From contig NWUY0304673690.1 of assembly GCA_004151065.3 (NCBI GenBank), positions 1-31,405 of the forward strand: 31,405 nt of DNA. Direction: 5' to 3'. Positions within the stretch are counted from its first letter, which is position 1. Every line of letters begins with the position of its first letter. This document shows, in pieces, positions 10,436-20,800 of this stretch. A program made the position numbers and the translations under genes. The notes below the pieces were generated by a model, which saw only the letters and a program-made list of their open reading frames with translations, did not search any database and was not told the DNA's origin. This DNA is from Larix sibirica (Eukaryota > Streptophyta > Pinopsida > Pinales > Pinaceae).

Positions 10436-10622
10436 AGAAGGGAAGGGCTTGCTTGACCAACGATGTATTAGTAAGGGCAACTTTTTGTTGGGGGAAGCTA
10501 ACGCATTGCTCCTCACAGCCGGGCATTCAGTATATATGTAATAACGATAGATTATATGATACGCAAACGGAGGTGAAAGTGGCTCATTTAGTAACGAAAA
10601 AAGAAAATCCTCAAAAGAGTGA

Positions 10623-10670
10623 GGGGAATAAAGAGAAGGTTATTGCAACCCTTTGCTATGCTCTTTGAGG
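10623..10670 (+). repeat. GGGGAATAAA...GCTCTTTGAGG element, copy 1
   Basis: Starts GGGGAATAAAGAGAAGGTTAT and ends GCTCTTTGAGG. It matches 31201-31244 (GGGGAATAAATAGAAGGTTAT ... GCTCTTTGAGG), with differences in the central ten to fifteen bases. Its 5' and 3' halves are weakly complementary (AAAGAG against CTCTTT), so it can form a hairpin. Confidence 0.65.
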
Positions 10671-10702
10671 GTAATTAATCAGAGAGAAGATATTTTTATT
10701 TC

Positions 10703-10719
10703 TCTATTCCCACCCAACC
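10703..10719 (-). repeat. 17-bp dispersed motif, copy B (inverted)
   Basis: TCTATTCCCACCCAACC on the plus strand, the exact reverse complement of 9503-9519. Together they face each other near the ends of the main Gly/Ala block, 1.2 kb apart. Confidence 0.8.
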
Positions 10720-10726
10720 GGAGCTG

Positions 10727-10745
10727 CTCGACTAAAAGGAGAGGG
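10727..10745 (+). repeat. 19-bp dispersed repeat, copy 1
   Basis: CTCGACTAAAAGGAGAGGG, identical at 13276-13294 on the same strand. Confidence 0.75.
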
Positions 10746-10960
10746 TCTTTTCAGTCAGTCAGGACCCATATCCAGACAGTTTTATCCTAGCCAGATAACC
10801 CATATAAACCCCTATAGAACTTGAACTAAAGGAAAATCAACTTTTTCTTTCTCGGCAACTAAGATTTAGGATAGATCGGCAACCTAACCTTCGTTCCCTT
10901 CGTAAATGGGGCTTTTGAGCTCTCGGCAACTAGCTTATCTTGCTTCTCTTACATATCTGC

Positions 10961-11045
10961 TATGAGGGAATATGAGGGAAAGCTCCGTCAAGCTCCGTCG
11001 AGGGAACATTAGGGAAAGCTCCGTAAAACCTGGTTATGAGGGAAC
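10961..11045 (+). repeat. Short tandem array of TATGAGGGAA / AGCTCCGT units
   Basis: TATGAGGGAA occurs at 10961 and again directly at 10971. AGCTCCGTCA then AGCTCCGTCG follow. A variant with ATTAGGGAA and AGCTCCGT comes next, and a further TATGAGGGAA lies near 11036. The units are 10-20 bp and imperfect. Confidence 0.7.
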
Positions 11046-11361
11046 ACCGAAATGGCATTTTGAAAAGCTCTGAATTTGCGCTTTTCGCTGGTAGGGATGA
11101 TCGGCGACGCTACGTGTAGGGGTTCTGCTTTATTATTCAGCTGAGCACGTGTAGTGGCGCTTATTGGCTGATGTCTTTATTAGTCTGCTGGAACCAATAC
11201 TTGTATGGGCTTCTCCGGCTTTTGATACCACTTTTTTTTTGTTTTTTTAGATACCACAGTTCCAGTTATCACGCTGGGGTGCATGCCACATCGTCGTCTC
11301 GTTACTATGCCTTATCTCTATACGACCGCTGCCTAAAGGCCTGATCGATACAACAAAAAGT

Positions 11362-12190
11362 TTGATTACTCAACATTTGGCACTATATTCATTCATTGAT
11401 AGTGATACGCCGTGCGTAGCTTTGCCTATGTGCCTGGATTTGTATCTCTTGCCTTTACCTCTGGTTCTAGGTAAACAACAGGATGATCTGCTGCGACTTA
11501 AAGGTGATAGGTCACCCCTAATTGGTTCAACTCGATCGACTTATTAAACAGAAACTCATATAGTTGGAATTGGATCTGTTACTAAGGACTCTAAAGCTGG
11601 ATCAGCTCGGTCTATAGGCCCTGGTACTCAAACTAGCTATGTAATTGGTGCAGAAGCTGGAGTCGGTGCCTGAGAAGCACTAGCGAGGATTTCTATTTAT
11701 TGTGGGATCTATTGGTAAGGAGTAGCATATATTTCATGATGGTCGGTCAGCCCGGCGTCGTTCGTGTTTTCTAATGGTCCCGCGTCTCACTTTCCCATGT
11801 ATGGTCCGTCTGAGGGCCCGATTGTTTTCTCGTGATGATAAATACGGGGAGCATTGCACCTTATACTCCTTATACTAAAGATGTTGTCGGTTTTTTTGCT
11901 GGGAAAACTGCTATTTCCGGTGCGTATGTAGGATTTGGCTTGTTCGACGTAAGAGGACAAGGTGGATCAATAGGTGAAACTTCTGCCGGATAAACTGGTC
12001 CATCAACTGGGACTGGAACAAGCTATGTAAACGAAAAGAAACTAGCACCTGGATATGAATTTAGACTCTAAAGATTGGAGCGGAATAAACTGCTTTTGCT
12101 GCGGGAGAAACTAATTCAAGGCCAACACCTAGTAACTTGGATGTCAATCCCTTTGACCCATCACACTGGGCATATATACCTGATAGCCTT
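11362..12190 (+). pseudogene. Decayed Gly/Thr/Ser/Ala-rich quasi-coding block 3
   Basis: An open frame from 11362 to a TAA at 11545-11547 continues in the same frame as protein-like sequence (TETHIVGIGSVTKDSKAG, then GPGTQTSYVIGAEAGVGA) until a TGA near 11670. After a gap of poorer sequence, 11850-12070 reads SIAPYTPYTKDVVGFFAGK, TAISGAYVGFGLFDV and, past a TAA, TGPSTGTGTSYVNEKK. A last piece near 12095-12188 reads AAGETNSRPTPSNLDVN and FDPSHWAYIPDS. The GPGTQTSYV and GPSTGTGTSYV pieces show an internal repeat. This is the most protein-like of these blocks, with a varied residue set. I do not recognise the family. It is broken by stops and frame changes, so it is not functional. Confidence 0.4.
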
Positions 12191-13275
12191 TGAGGCACTT
12201 ACACCTGAGAGCACCATGGATACTGCTCCCAGCGGGATACCTTACTCCGGATACCTGAGAGCATACCTTATAAGCGAGCATCATTCCACCTTATTTATAC
12301 CGGGAGCACACCTACCACCTATATTACATTGTGCACCTAGGGAAGGCCGTACAATACAGATCCATGGACCGGCCGAACCCTCCCTAGCTGTACGAAACCA
12401 AAATGGACTACCTACCCGCCATACAAGGATTTTCGCCAAGCAGGTCAGGTCACCGATCAGTAGCTCCCCACCTACCCTGCATATCTCCGTTGAGTAAAGC
12501 AGGGTCACCAACCTACCAGTACGGACCAGTCCCGACTAGGGACATCAAAGCGATCATTGCATCGTATCTAATAGAAAGTGCATATAATTTCAATATTGAC
12601 AGAAATCAAAATATAGGTGGGCAATTCTTCGGGGCTGTTCCTCTTAAATCCAAGTCATAGTGGTACCAGAAGGTAATAGTGGTTTCAATAATACTTAATA
12701 AGGTAGGGGGTTACTATGCTATCCTACCTAGTCCTCCCCTCCTCTTTATTCCTGGCAGAAGGCAAGTGTTGTTGGGTGCCCAGTTCATTCGTGAAGTGAG
12801 TCCATATATAGTGGTGGTCCATACCTCCCAAGATCTCCAGCCAGCCTGGTCTTGTGTGCTGGTCTTGTGTGGTAGAATTAGAAGTAGAATCAGAAACTGA
12901 TAGGGGCAGCACCACGATGATGAGGTAGGTGTTAGGCCCTTAGTGAGTGATTGATACATTACTACAATTTAAGGCCTGGACACTACTATTAATGCTCCTA
13001 GGTCAATTCCAATTTAGGTGATTCTGAGTAGCACCATGTAGACCATATTTGCCATTCTCTCTAAGTACACTACTAAGAAAAACCTAATTTGTCTCAACTA
13101 AGCACTACTTCAAACTGCTAATTTTTGGCTTTCGAGAAAAACCCTTCACTCATATGATGGTCGTCCTTCATGACCTAAAGGGCTTTACCAAAATGTTCCC
13201 ATTGAACCGGTAGGTAAGACTATAGAAAAGCTATAAGGTAAAAAGGGGGGTTGCCGAGGTCCAACGGAAGGAGGT
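12191..13275. other. Gene-free, locally repetitive stretch
   Basis: Contains open frames of 140 codons (12075-12497, +), 85 codons (12403-12660, +), 73 codons (12679-12900, +) and antisense shadows. The 140-codon frame runs through loosely repeated ACCTGAGAGCA and ATACC words at 12195-12310 and overlaps block 3 in another frame, so it is probably fortuitous. I recognise no domain. Confidence 0.3.
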
Positions 13276-13294
13276 CTCGACTAAAAGGAGAGGG
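13276..13294 (+). repeat. 19-bp dispersed repeat, copy 2
   Basis: CTCGACTAAAAGGAGAGGG, identical to 10727-10745, 2.5 kb upstream. Confidence 0.75.
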
Positions 13295-13439
13295 CTTAAA
13301 ATGCCATTTTACGAAGGCTCGACCAAACTCGCCATATCTACGTTAGAATCGCATATCTACCCCAGTTTGGCATAGGTGGTTGCCACAAACAAGGAGGGGC
13401 ATTGACAGTATGCCGCCGATAGGAGAGCCAAGAAGAGTA

Positions 13440-13640
13440 AATACCAGTTTTCAATGGTTGGTACTCGATCCAGGTGTTTATCCACTCAATAACAGGTTTT
13501 GATTCACTTTATGTCAGTACTCCATTCCCAAGAGGCAATCCAGGTGGTTATGCTAGTCCTTCCCAGTTTTCAACAGTATGAGGAAAAGGTGCAGCTTGGC
13601 ATTTACAGTCTCATTGCTTTAACCTATACTCAGTGCATGA
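13440..13640 (+). pseudogene. Small remnant with Gly-rich codon-periodic sequence
   Basis: From about 13535 the plus strand reads GNPGGYASPSQFSTV, a TGA, then GKGAAWH. Words for CCAGTTTTCAA and ATCCAGGTG occur twice, near 13450-13475 and 13538-13575, so this is a two-copy degenerate duplication. Composition resembles blocks 2 and 3. Function unknown. Confidence 0.3.
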
Positions 13641-13682
13641 AACTAATTTAAGGAAACATATACTCTCATCAATGGCTCTACT

Positions 13683-13990
13683 TTGCGGGGATACCCGCTG
13701 TGGGTTAGGCTACTCTACTTGGACACTCTACTTAACTCCGCTTTGTCTGCTTGGATCCCCGGCTGCTCAAATCCGATGGGCTACTCCGCTTGGCTAATTA
13801 CACTCCGCTGGGCGCTAATCCAATGGGCCTTATCAATGGGGTTACTACAGAGCAGAGGAGGCTATTCCCTGCGGATTCATACAGAAACAACACATAGAGG
13901 TACACAATATGAGGAGGTTAGGTTACCAATTAGGTAGGTTACCAAATAAAGAGGTTACACATTGCACCTCCTACAGAGGCTTGCTTACCC
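13683..13990 (+). repeat. Decayed tandem array (CTACTCCGCT / AATCCAATGGG / GGTTACCAAT units)
   Basis: Successive groups of imperfect units: CTACTC(T/C)(A/G)CTTGG type at 13700-13800, AATCC(A/G)ATGGG at about 13770 and 13815, and AGGTTACCAA twice at about 13919-13950. CCTACAGAGGC near 13970 recurs at about 16750, next to another AATCC...AATGGG array. The 84-codon open frame across it is a product of the repeat. Confidence 0.5.
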
Positions 13991-15600
13991 ATAAGCGCTT
14001 AGCAGAGACAGCGTGTAAATAATATCTAAACGGGGCTGGTCGATGAACTAAGGGCCTTAGCCTTCAGCCCTTAACTTTTCACACAAGGGCCTCTCACCTT
14101 AAGCCATTCAACAAAAGCCAAGCCAACAACAGAAAAAAAGGAAGCCTTTTGCCATCTAAACAAGTCCACCACAACCTTTAGCAATTCGCTTAAGCCAAGA
14201 GCCCAAATAAAGGTCCTACGGTGCTTGTCCGCATCGGGCAAGGTATATCATGTATAAAAATGGCAGTAATTAGGCATATAAGCTTAAACAGGAGATCAGC
14301 TTACAAGAGGTTCCAAGGGGTGTAAGTTGTTTCCATATGATAAAGTATCTTTACCTATATGAATATGATGGAGCAAGAGGTAAAGTTCGGCATGAGCTAT
14401 AAACAGTGAGTTATACAAGTTAATTAGGTGAGAATTGTAACCCTACTAGTATCGAGTTCATTATAAAGGTCAAACCATTACCCATATGGCTTGTTGATTA
14501 CACATAGCTAATTGAGTAAGCTGATCTTACTTGGTTACGGGTTACAATATATGGGAATCATAGAGTGATACAGGTTATGAAGCTGTAATGCACTCACTAT
14601 GCTTATGCTTGGTCCCAGTGCTTGTAATAACAATGGTCTCAATACATATGGAAACTACTATTCATTCTCTACTACTAGTTGAAGCTAGCGTATATTCCAT
14701 ATGTTATTTGTGTACTAATATAAGCATGCCCTCAATAGTGCTTAGACTTGTACCTTATTCTAATAAGCGGATATTACTATTCCAAGAGGTGGCTGTATCT
14801 CCATTAATCTATAAGCAATAGAGTTGTAAGTATTTCTATATAAATAGAGTCCATGTAGTTTAATAGAGAGAAGTATATAGGATAAGTTAGATTAGCTTTA
14901 ATGTTCCAAGAGCTTTGATTACTATGTATTCATAATCCATATTAACCACTTATTCTAACAGGGATAATACGTACATATTCACAAAGAGTTGCATGAGTAC
15001 CGAGATTACTGTAGTTCATGGTATTCAATTATTACGGGGTTGCTTGTAATCATACTAAGCTTAGATGGGTCATTGGTTGTTACTTACTTAGAGATATGGT
15101 AATCATAGACCTATACCAACCTTGTACAAGCTAGAGATCATATCCGGGGTAATACTAATATAATGTAAATACAGGTAATGGTAATCATTCATTTACTACC
15201 ACTACTTGCATTCAGGTTACTGGTCTAACTAGTGTAAGCATTTTATAGAGTGGTTACAGTTCATAAGCTTCCATGAGATCAAGCTTAACACTAATTCCAT
15301 AAGAGCTTGGTGATAGTAATACTTACTTCAACCAAATGAGCAAAAAGAAAAAGAATCACGGAAGAATGGAAGAGTTATCCATCAACAACGGTGAATGAAT
15401 GCTTTCCCCTAATAATTGACACAATATATACCTTCCTTGCATAAAGAGTATGCTCTTCCAAAGAAGCTGCATGGGAATTCTATCAATTTGGTGCCAAAAT
15501 GGGCCTCCTAATCAATTAGAAAATAATAGGTCATGTATGTCACATAACACTTCCATGTAAGTTAGGTAATCTATAATTATGAGGTAAGTTCCCTAGTCTC
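13991..15600. other. Gene-free AT-rich stretch with loose internal similarity
   Basis: No gene is supported. From 14250 to 15330 the sequence is AT-rich, with recurring words such as TAATCAT, GGTTAC, TACTACT and AGCTTA, suggesting a very old tandem array now near the limit of recognition. Around 14040-14220 words AAGCC, GGGCC and CCTT recur. A 77-codon frame at 14588-14821 lies wholly inside this and is not convincing. Confidence 0.35.
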
Positions 15601-16398
15601 CTCCTGTCCGAGAAGGTAAGTGACGAGATGCAAGTGCAAGTAGGTGTATATCCGTAGGTGAATATGCGTTGGTGGTGTCTATCAAATATCCACTTATACC
15701 TACCCGCATATCATATTTGTAGAGTGACCTACCCTCTGCTTATTAAGGTTAGTCTTATAGGAAATCTCTGTGCCTATAGTCTAAGATGGAGGTGAAAAAG
15801 TTAGTAAAGAGTGATTGAGGTTTGGGTTATGGGTGCAGCAAGTTTGCTTGTTATCTTGGGGAGGTGAAAGAGGTGTTTTCTATAGGTTTCAGTTAGGGCT
15901 AGGTAAAGGTTAATAAAGGCTAGGTGGCAGTTAAAGTAAATTGGTCTAGGGCTGGGCTAGGTATCTAGGTTTTTGGGGGGTGGCCTAGGTTGAGAGCTAG
16001 TACTAGTTCCAAGGACAAGCGAGTATAGACCCTAACAAGGTGGCTTCAGGGGCTCCTCTCAGCGGGCAGGCCCTTCTCATAGTTAAGGGTTCCACCGTAC
16101 TTCTTTTTATTGGTATCGTTTCTGCACATGGTTATCATAGGCCGGTTCCCCTGCATCATTTTGTCATAAGCTCGTTTCTTAGGCACCATGACTTATAACA
16201 TATCGGGGTATCAGTGGGGGATATTATGGATGAGGTTAGAAATTTGTCTCAATTATTTTGTCCATTACAGTCCGCGTCCTCCGGATATGCATACTCGCGA
16301 TAGACCAGATTTGTGGCCTCCTATACGTGCTCATTACGATAGTTCCACCAGGCATGGGAAGGGAATTGACGTAAGGAAAGGCATAAGCGTAAAGAGTG
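15601..16398. other. Gene-free stretch with a local inverted word and GGCTAGGT repeats
   Basis: TATGCG near 15664 pairs with CGCATA near 15704. From about 15880 to 15990, GGCTAGGT-like words recur (GGGCTAGGT, GGCTAGGT, GGGCTAGGT, GGCCTAGGT), a decayed short tandem array. A 79-codon frame at 16188-16427 is unrecognised. Confidence 0.35.
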
Positions 16399-16484
16399 GT
16401 CGTCCATCCATCCATCTTAACGCTTAACGCCCTAGTAGGTAGGTTATTAACGCCCCATCCATCCAGTGTAGTCGTCCATCCATC
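16399..16484 (+). repeat. Duplicated GTCGTCCATCCATC word
   Basis: GTCGTCCATCCATC occurs at 16399-16412 and 16471-16484, with a further CCCATCCATCCA between them and two AACGCC/AACGCTT words. It is a short local tandem expansion. Confidence 0.65.
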
Positions 16485-17363
16485 TCGGCTTATCTCTCGG
16501 AAGGAAACTATCTCTTCAATCGAAGGAAGTCGTGGGTGGGCTTAGATCTCAAAGCACTTATTCTTCTCTTATTCTTTTTGTTCACTTATTCTTTTTATTA
16601 TCCTTTTTTAATATGCAAACTTAGATTTTATTAAAGAAAAAAGGACTCTTCAACTTGTGGGAGAGGCTAATCCGAGGATCCAATGGGAATAAGCCAATGG
16701 GGAATCAATGGAATCATCCATGGGGCTTACAGAGGGGGTTGGTTATCACCTACAGAGGCGCATACTCATACAGAGACACATTGAGCTACACGATGATGAG
16801 TGAGGTTACACGTAGAGCTCGATGCATGAGCTTCAATGAGGTTATACGATTAAGGTCGAGGTAGATGTTGATCCCGATTGGTGTTGGCAATAGCGTTGGT
16901 GACATATATATATATGGATACTTTATGTTTACCTGCCCAGTTAGCATTCCGTTCTGTCCAACTACCCCAGTTAAACAGGGCATACGCTTTGAACCTTGCA
17001 CCTTGGAAGCACGTGGAACACTGGCAGCTGCACTATACGTCCCCCCCATACCCCTATATACTGGACTAGTCCCAGGATGCTTAACTGGATAGAAGCTGCT
17101 TAGAGCGTTACACAAATGAAGCTTTGAGATATTGTGTTTAAAGGGGCTATATTAAATGCCTACTTCTTGCGCTATATTCACTACCGCTTGCCTACATATT
17201 TTTTCATAATATCGATAACGCTTGCATGATTAGTACCGCTAACGCTCGATACAAGGTCTTCAATATAGAAATGGGAATTGAAGACTTTTTAGTTAGCTTA
17301 GTTGGTTTTGCGCCTCCCCTTTATCCCTTTCTATTTTCCCTTTATACCTACTGCCTTCTATGA
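16485..17363. other. Gene-free stretch with a decayed array
   Basis: At 16560-16610 TTATTCTT-type words form a T-rich tract. At about 16670-16860 AATCC...AATGGG, CCTACAGAGGC, CATACAGAGACACA and GAGGTTACACG words resemble the array at 13683-13990. Open frames at 16655-16864 (+), 16865-17092 (+) and 16786-17115 (-) have no recognisable motif. Confidence 0.35.
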
Positions 17364-17460
17364 ACGGTACGGGACACTGTTGGGACTAATACTGCACGGT
17401 ACGGAACATAGTGAATGAAAAAACACTAACTACTTTATGTACGGAACACAGTGACTACTA
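17364..17460 (+). repeat. Three-copy tandem repeat of an ACGGTACGGAACA unit
   Basis: Copies begin near 17364 (ACGGTACGGGACACTGT), 17396 (ACGGTACGGAACATAGTGA) and 17439 (TGTACGGAACACAGTGA). Spacing is about 32 and 43 bp, and ACTAAT/ACTAAC words fall between copies. Copies have diverged by a few bases each. Confidence 0.7.
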
Positions 17461-18340
17461 ACATAATATTACCATTTACAATAAAGCCAATAGAGATAGA
17501 AAGAACGCGGAAGTGAATAGTATTTTTTATTGCTATATAACTATGAGCTAATAAAGATAATTGATAATAGGAGATATATAGTGTTTATTTGAAATAGAAC
17601 CAACTAAGCTAACTAAATAGTGTATGCAAAAGGATAGCGCCATAGGAAACAAATAAAAAAAAGAAAGCTAATAGAGCATTATAACGTATATAATAATCAA
17701 GAAAGAAAGAGCTAACGGGAATGGTTGACGACTGACAGACAGATTGCCTCCTCAAAGGGCTCTATTCTCTACCGCGTTAAGCAAAGTATATATCTCAGCA
17801 TCGGTTAAATCGAGCACAATAGGCAGAGGCTAAAAGCAAAAGATGTCGTCCGGCCAATCGTAGAGCAAGATAATGAAATGGCCTAGTTCAATTTGACTAG
17901 AAGAATTGAGGAAAGAGTTAGCTGAGATGGGCTTGTTCTATGGGTTTATTTCCTGATGATGCGATGCGATTAGGTTTAGGAAAGCATGAGAGACGAAGGC
18001 ATGAGAGCAGGAGCTAATGAGACTGTGCTGGATTGCTTTGTATTTCCTGGGCATTATAGGAACTAATGAGAGAGTATTTTTTTATTGGGCTATTCATGCA
18101 ATCGCACGTATCTATTTGCACGTCTCTATCGTCGATATAGAGGAATTGCAAGCTGTAGACTTACTCGTTTCGGTCTATCTCCTTCATTAGCTAAGGGCGT
18201 AATTCCATCCCCTCCTTTGCCCCTTAAATATATACCCATTGGTAGCTGCGCACCATAATTTTTTGCTATTTATGGAACTTATATCTACTATTTGTGGCAG
18301 GGCCATTTAACGCATTATCTTTGATAAAGCTTTTTACTTA
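17461..18340. other. Gene-free AT-rich stretch
   Basis: No gene seen. Repeated small words: GCTAATAAAG/GCTAATAGAG (17540-17680) and GCATGAGAG (about 17980 and 18000). Nothing recognisable otherwise. Confidence 0.35.
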
Positions 18341-18357
18341 GGTTGGGTGGGAATAGA
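18341..18357 (+). repeat. 17-bp dispersed motif, copy C
   Basis: GGTTGGGTGGGAATAGA, identical to 9503-9519, and reverse complement of 10703-10719 and 27886-27902. Confidence 0.8.
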
Positions 18358-18456
18358 GAAATAGTATAATAAAGCCTTTTCACTTTCATTCTTATGCATC
18401 CCAAATAGCTTCCAGAGTAAGTAAATGATCATATCCATTTTGAGATCCAACAAGGT

Positions 18457-18513
18457 GCGTAGCTCTTTCCCGACAGGGGAAGGACCCGGAGGGACTTTCC
18501 TGACAAAGGAAGG
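18457..18513 (+). repeat. GCGTAGCTCTTTCCCGACA element with internal duplication
   Basis: GCGTAGCTCTTTCCCGACA at 18457-18475 matches 23742-23760 with one difference. Inside it, CTTTCCCGACAGGGGAAGG (18465-18483) is followed by CTTTCCTGACAAAGGAAGG (18495-18513), a 30-bp-period duplication. Each unit is an imperfect hairpin (CTTTCC against GGAAGG). The 71-codon minus-strand frame over this region (18334-18549) is made of the repeats. Confidence 0.65.
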
Positions 18514-19130
18514 GAAGGGAGAATGTTTTTTATCTATCATATAGATCAAATTTGGGACAATAAGTGCGCAGGTTCTATTTTAAGGTTTCGCAAATAAGTT
18601 GCATTACGCCCAAATCCAAGGGTTCTAGATGCGCCAGATAAATGGTTGAAGTTCATTTGGGGTCGCGAACATAATTGAATGTTAATTCTTTGTCATTTAC
18701 CCGAAGTGCCAAAACCATTGATTTTACGTGGCAGCCTCATATTATTTCGGGTCGGGAAGGCAGTTATTTAAAACCATTCTATTGTCGACCTTATATTGCT
18801 TTAAAAACTAAAGTGGTAAAGTGTGGGTTAGTGCGGGATGACGTCACATGTAGCAGGCTCGGGTTTTATTACTGACAAATCAGAATATGCAATGTGGAGC
18901 GGATTTTATGTTATTCCTATATTACATAAGTGCAAAAGGTTATTGCAAAAAGTAATTGTTTGTTAAGATATGTTTTAGGGTGATAAAAGGTTTTATAAAG
19001 CTCGTCAGTGAGAGAGCCATGTGACATCTAGACCAGGTCTTTTTTTTTCCAGTTTCAAACTTTCCTTTAGGTTTATAGATTTTTTTTCTTTTGCAAAAGG
19101 GCTACCCTAAATAGACCTGAGCTAGTCCAG
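18514..19130. other. Gene-free stretch with one unrecognised frame
   Basis: A 66-codon plus-strand frame at 18675-18875 has a varied, protein-like composition but no motif I recognise. Nearby, 18590-18670 also has protein-like codons (KFIWGREHN). No intact gene can be supported. T-rich tracts lie near 19040 and 19080. Confidence 0.25.
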
Positions 19131-19134
19131 GCAC

Positions 19135-19304
19135 TTAGTTCCATGGAGTTCCTTTAGAGTAGTTATAGCCTGTGGAAACTAGCAGCCATAATACAGTTAA
19201 AGTCTTAGTACCAGCCATAAGGCGGCCATATAGAGTTCTGGACACTTGCTTAGTCTTAGGTCCATGGACATTAGCCTTTAGAGACAAGCTTTGTGGAAAC
19301 AAGC
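19135..19304 (+). repeat. Two-copy degenerate repeat, 121-bp period
   Basis: TTAGTTCCATGGA...CCTTTAGAG...GTGGAAACTAGC starts at 19135. TTAGGTCCATGGA...CCTTTAGAG...GTGGAAACAAGC starts at 19256. Key words keep their order, with small indels between. Confidence 0.65.
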
Positions 19305-20394
19305 CTTAAGAGGACTGCTTTACAGTAAGCTCCATTGTGAAAATGTAGAGAAGAGATGCAAGTATCATAAGAATAAAATACACTTGAAGTCCCCCGGATT
19401 ACCACATCCGAGCCCAATAAAAACTCGTTGTTATTAGACCAGGCGAAGAGAAGAGTGGAAAGCCTCCTATTGAACTGGACTAGCTTCAGACCCTATGCTT
19501 TAATTTCTAGGCTTATGCGGAATTATTTGTACAATGTATGCTGCTACGGGCTATGATTGGCTCTCGGCTTTTGGGACCGACATTCCTGGATCGAGTACCG
19601 GCGATTGCATGGATTCTTGGCATTGACACAAAGACGTACAGGTAGCATTGTATCGATCAAATGATTGTCTCTCATTATATATGATATTAGTGAACATATT
19701 CAGCAACTTCTACTTCAATTGTATATCAACGTATATAAGCCATGTGATATATCCGTGTTGGTGGTTTGGTTCGTTTAGTTCTTGTAGGTTGAATCAATCG
19801 GGTTATCGTGTTGCTCTGCTTCAGTCTGCTCCCTCGCTTGCCTTGGTAGGGCGCATATAACGTTAACTAAGATGCGTGTCCTGTGTTTTGTGTGCAGGCA
19901 GTGTTGGTGAAGGTTCAAAGCGGCGGCTTACGGCCGGTGGCCTTAAGACTCACAGCGGCTTTAAGACTCACAGCGCGAAGTTGGGCTGGTTGCAATGGTC
20001 TGGCTCAATCGGAGGTTCGGTTGGCTCTTGTATGGGGAAAACTCCTCCTCTCTACTCCTCATAAATCCAATAAAAGAAAAGAAATCATGGCTGTTTGGGT
20101 AATACTAATCCTCCTACTAAAACTCCTCTACATGGACTACTATATTTATTTCCTAAACTCCTCAAATTGAAAATCGACGTCTATAACGTCATGTTGTACA
20201 TGCATATTCTTGGTGTTAAGGCTCTTGTAGTCCCAGCCATAAGGCAAATGGAGGTAAGGCTGCGACTAATAGAATGTTATTTTATGCACAAATTTGGTGA
20301 TGAAAAAGGGGAGGACTGCGACAAGGGAAATTGGTCATTTCACGAAGGGAAGTCAAGGAAGACTGCGACTAATAAACATAACTTCCAGCATCAC
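19305..20394. other. Gene-free stretch with a short exact tandem duplication
   Basis: GGCCTTAAGACTCACAGC (19939-19956) is directly followed by GGCTTTAAGACTCACAGC (19957-19974), one mismatch. CCAGCCATAAGGC near 19211 recurs near 20231. Plus-strand frames at 19648-19860, 19876-20064, 19883-20170 and 20095-20451 (118 codons) are open but unrecognised. The last runs into the 20.4-kb tandem array. Confidence 0.35.
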
Positions 20395-20800
20395 AAGTTA
20401 GCACTTAGTGGATTGCATCACGAGTTAGCACTAACCAGATCGCTTGTTTGAGGAAGGCGGTCACACACTAACCAGATTGCTTGTTCGAGGAAGGGACCAG
20501 CATCGCATCACACTTAGACCAGCATCTCGGAGTGGACACTTGTTCCCACTGTACATAAACCTCAGAGTGGACATTGGCAGCATCGCATCGCACTTAGACC
20601 AGCATCTCGGATTGGACACAGCATCACACCTCCAGCCAGCGAGTTAGGCCAGCACGTAGCATCACGCCAGCAACACTGAGGCCAGCGAGTTAGATCAGAC
20701 CAGCATCACACTTCGGGCAGTCTCGCATCACATCTTGGGCAGCATCGCATCAAAGGCAGAACCGCATCACATCTCCAGCAAGCACTACCAGCACCACGAA
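20395..20800 (+). repeat. Nested minisatellite array (CTAACCAGAT and CAGCATCGCATCACAC units)
   Basis: CTAACCAGATCGCTTGTTTGAGGAAGG at about 20431 is repeated at about 20468 with two changes (37-bp period). A unit of about 43 bp, beginning CAGCATCGCATCACACTTAG, occurs at 20498 and 20578 (80-bp period) with two or three differences. Downstream to about 20800 follow many shorter CAGCATCACA, GCATCACATCT and CCAGCGAGTTAG fragments. Open frames here only reflect the repeat. Confidence 0.75.

Larger units (their letters stand above)
10436..11361. other. Gene-free cluster of short dispersed and tandem repeats
   Basis: No gene. It collects copies of several families: GGGCTTGCTTGACCAA (10445-10460, compare 23488-23503), the GGGGAATAAA...GCTCTTTGAGG element (10623-10670), the 17-bp motif (10703-10719), CTCGACTAAAAGGAGAGGG (10727-10745), a TCGGCAACT word several times (about 10852, 10877 and 10922) and a tandem array at 10961-11045. 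Frames at 10453-10668 are unrecognised. Confidence 0.5.

Noticed and set aside
9577-10541. Long Leu/Val-rich open frames (193 and 141 codons) resembling multi-pass membrane proteins
   Set aside because: They are one-base-shifted readings of GCT/GGT/ACT repeats (CTG, GTG, CTT). The hydrophobicity follows from the repeat and not from a membrane protein gene.
12075-12497. 140-codon open frame
   Set aside because: It overlaps a more protein-like reading in another frame and passes through degenerate ACCTGAGAGCA repeats. No motif supports a gene.
20395-20800. CRISPR-like array, because short units recur
   Set aside because: Units are adjacent or of irregular spacing, repeats diverge as much as the spacers, and there are no uniform unique spacers or cas genes.
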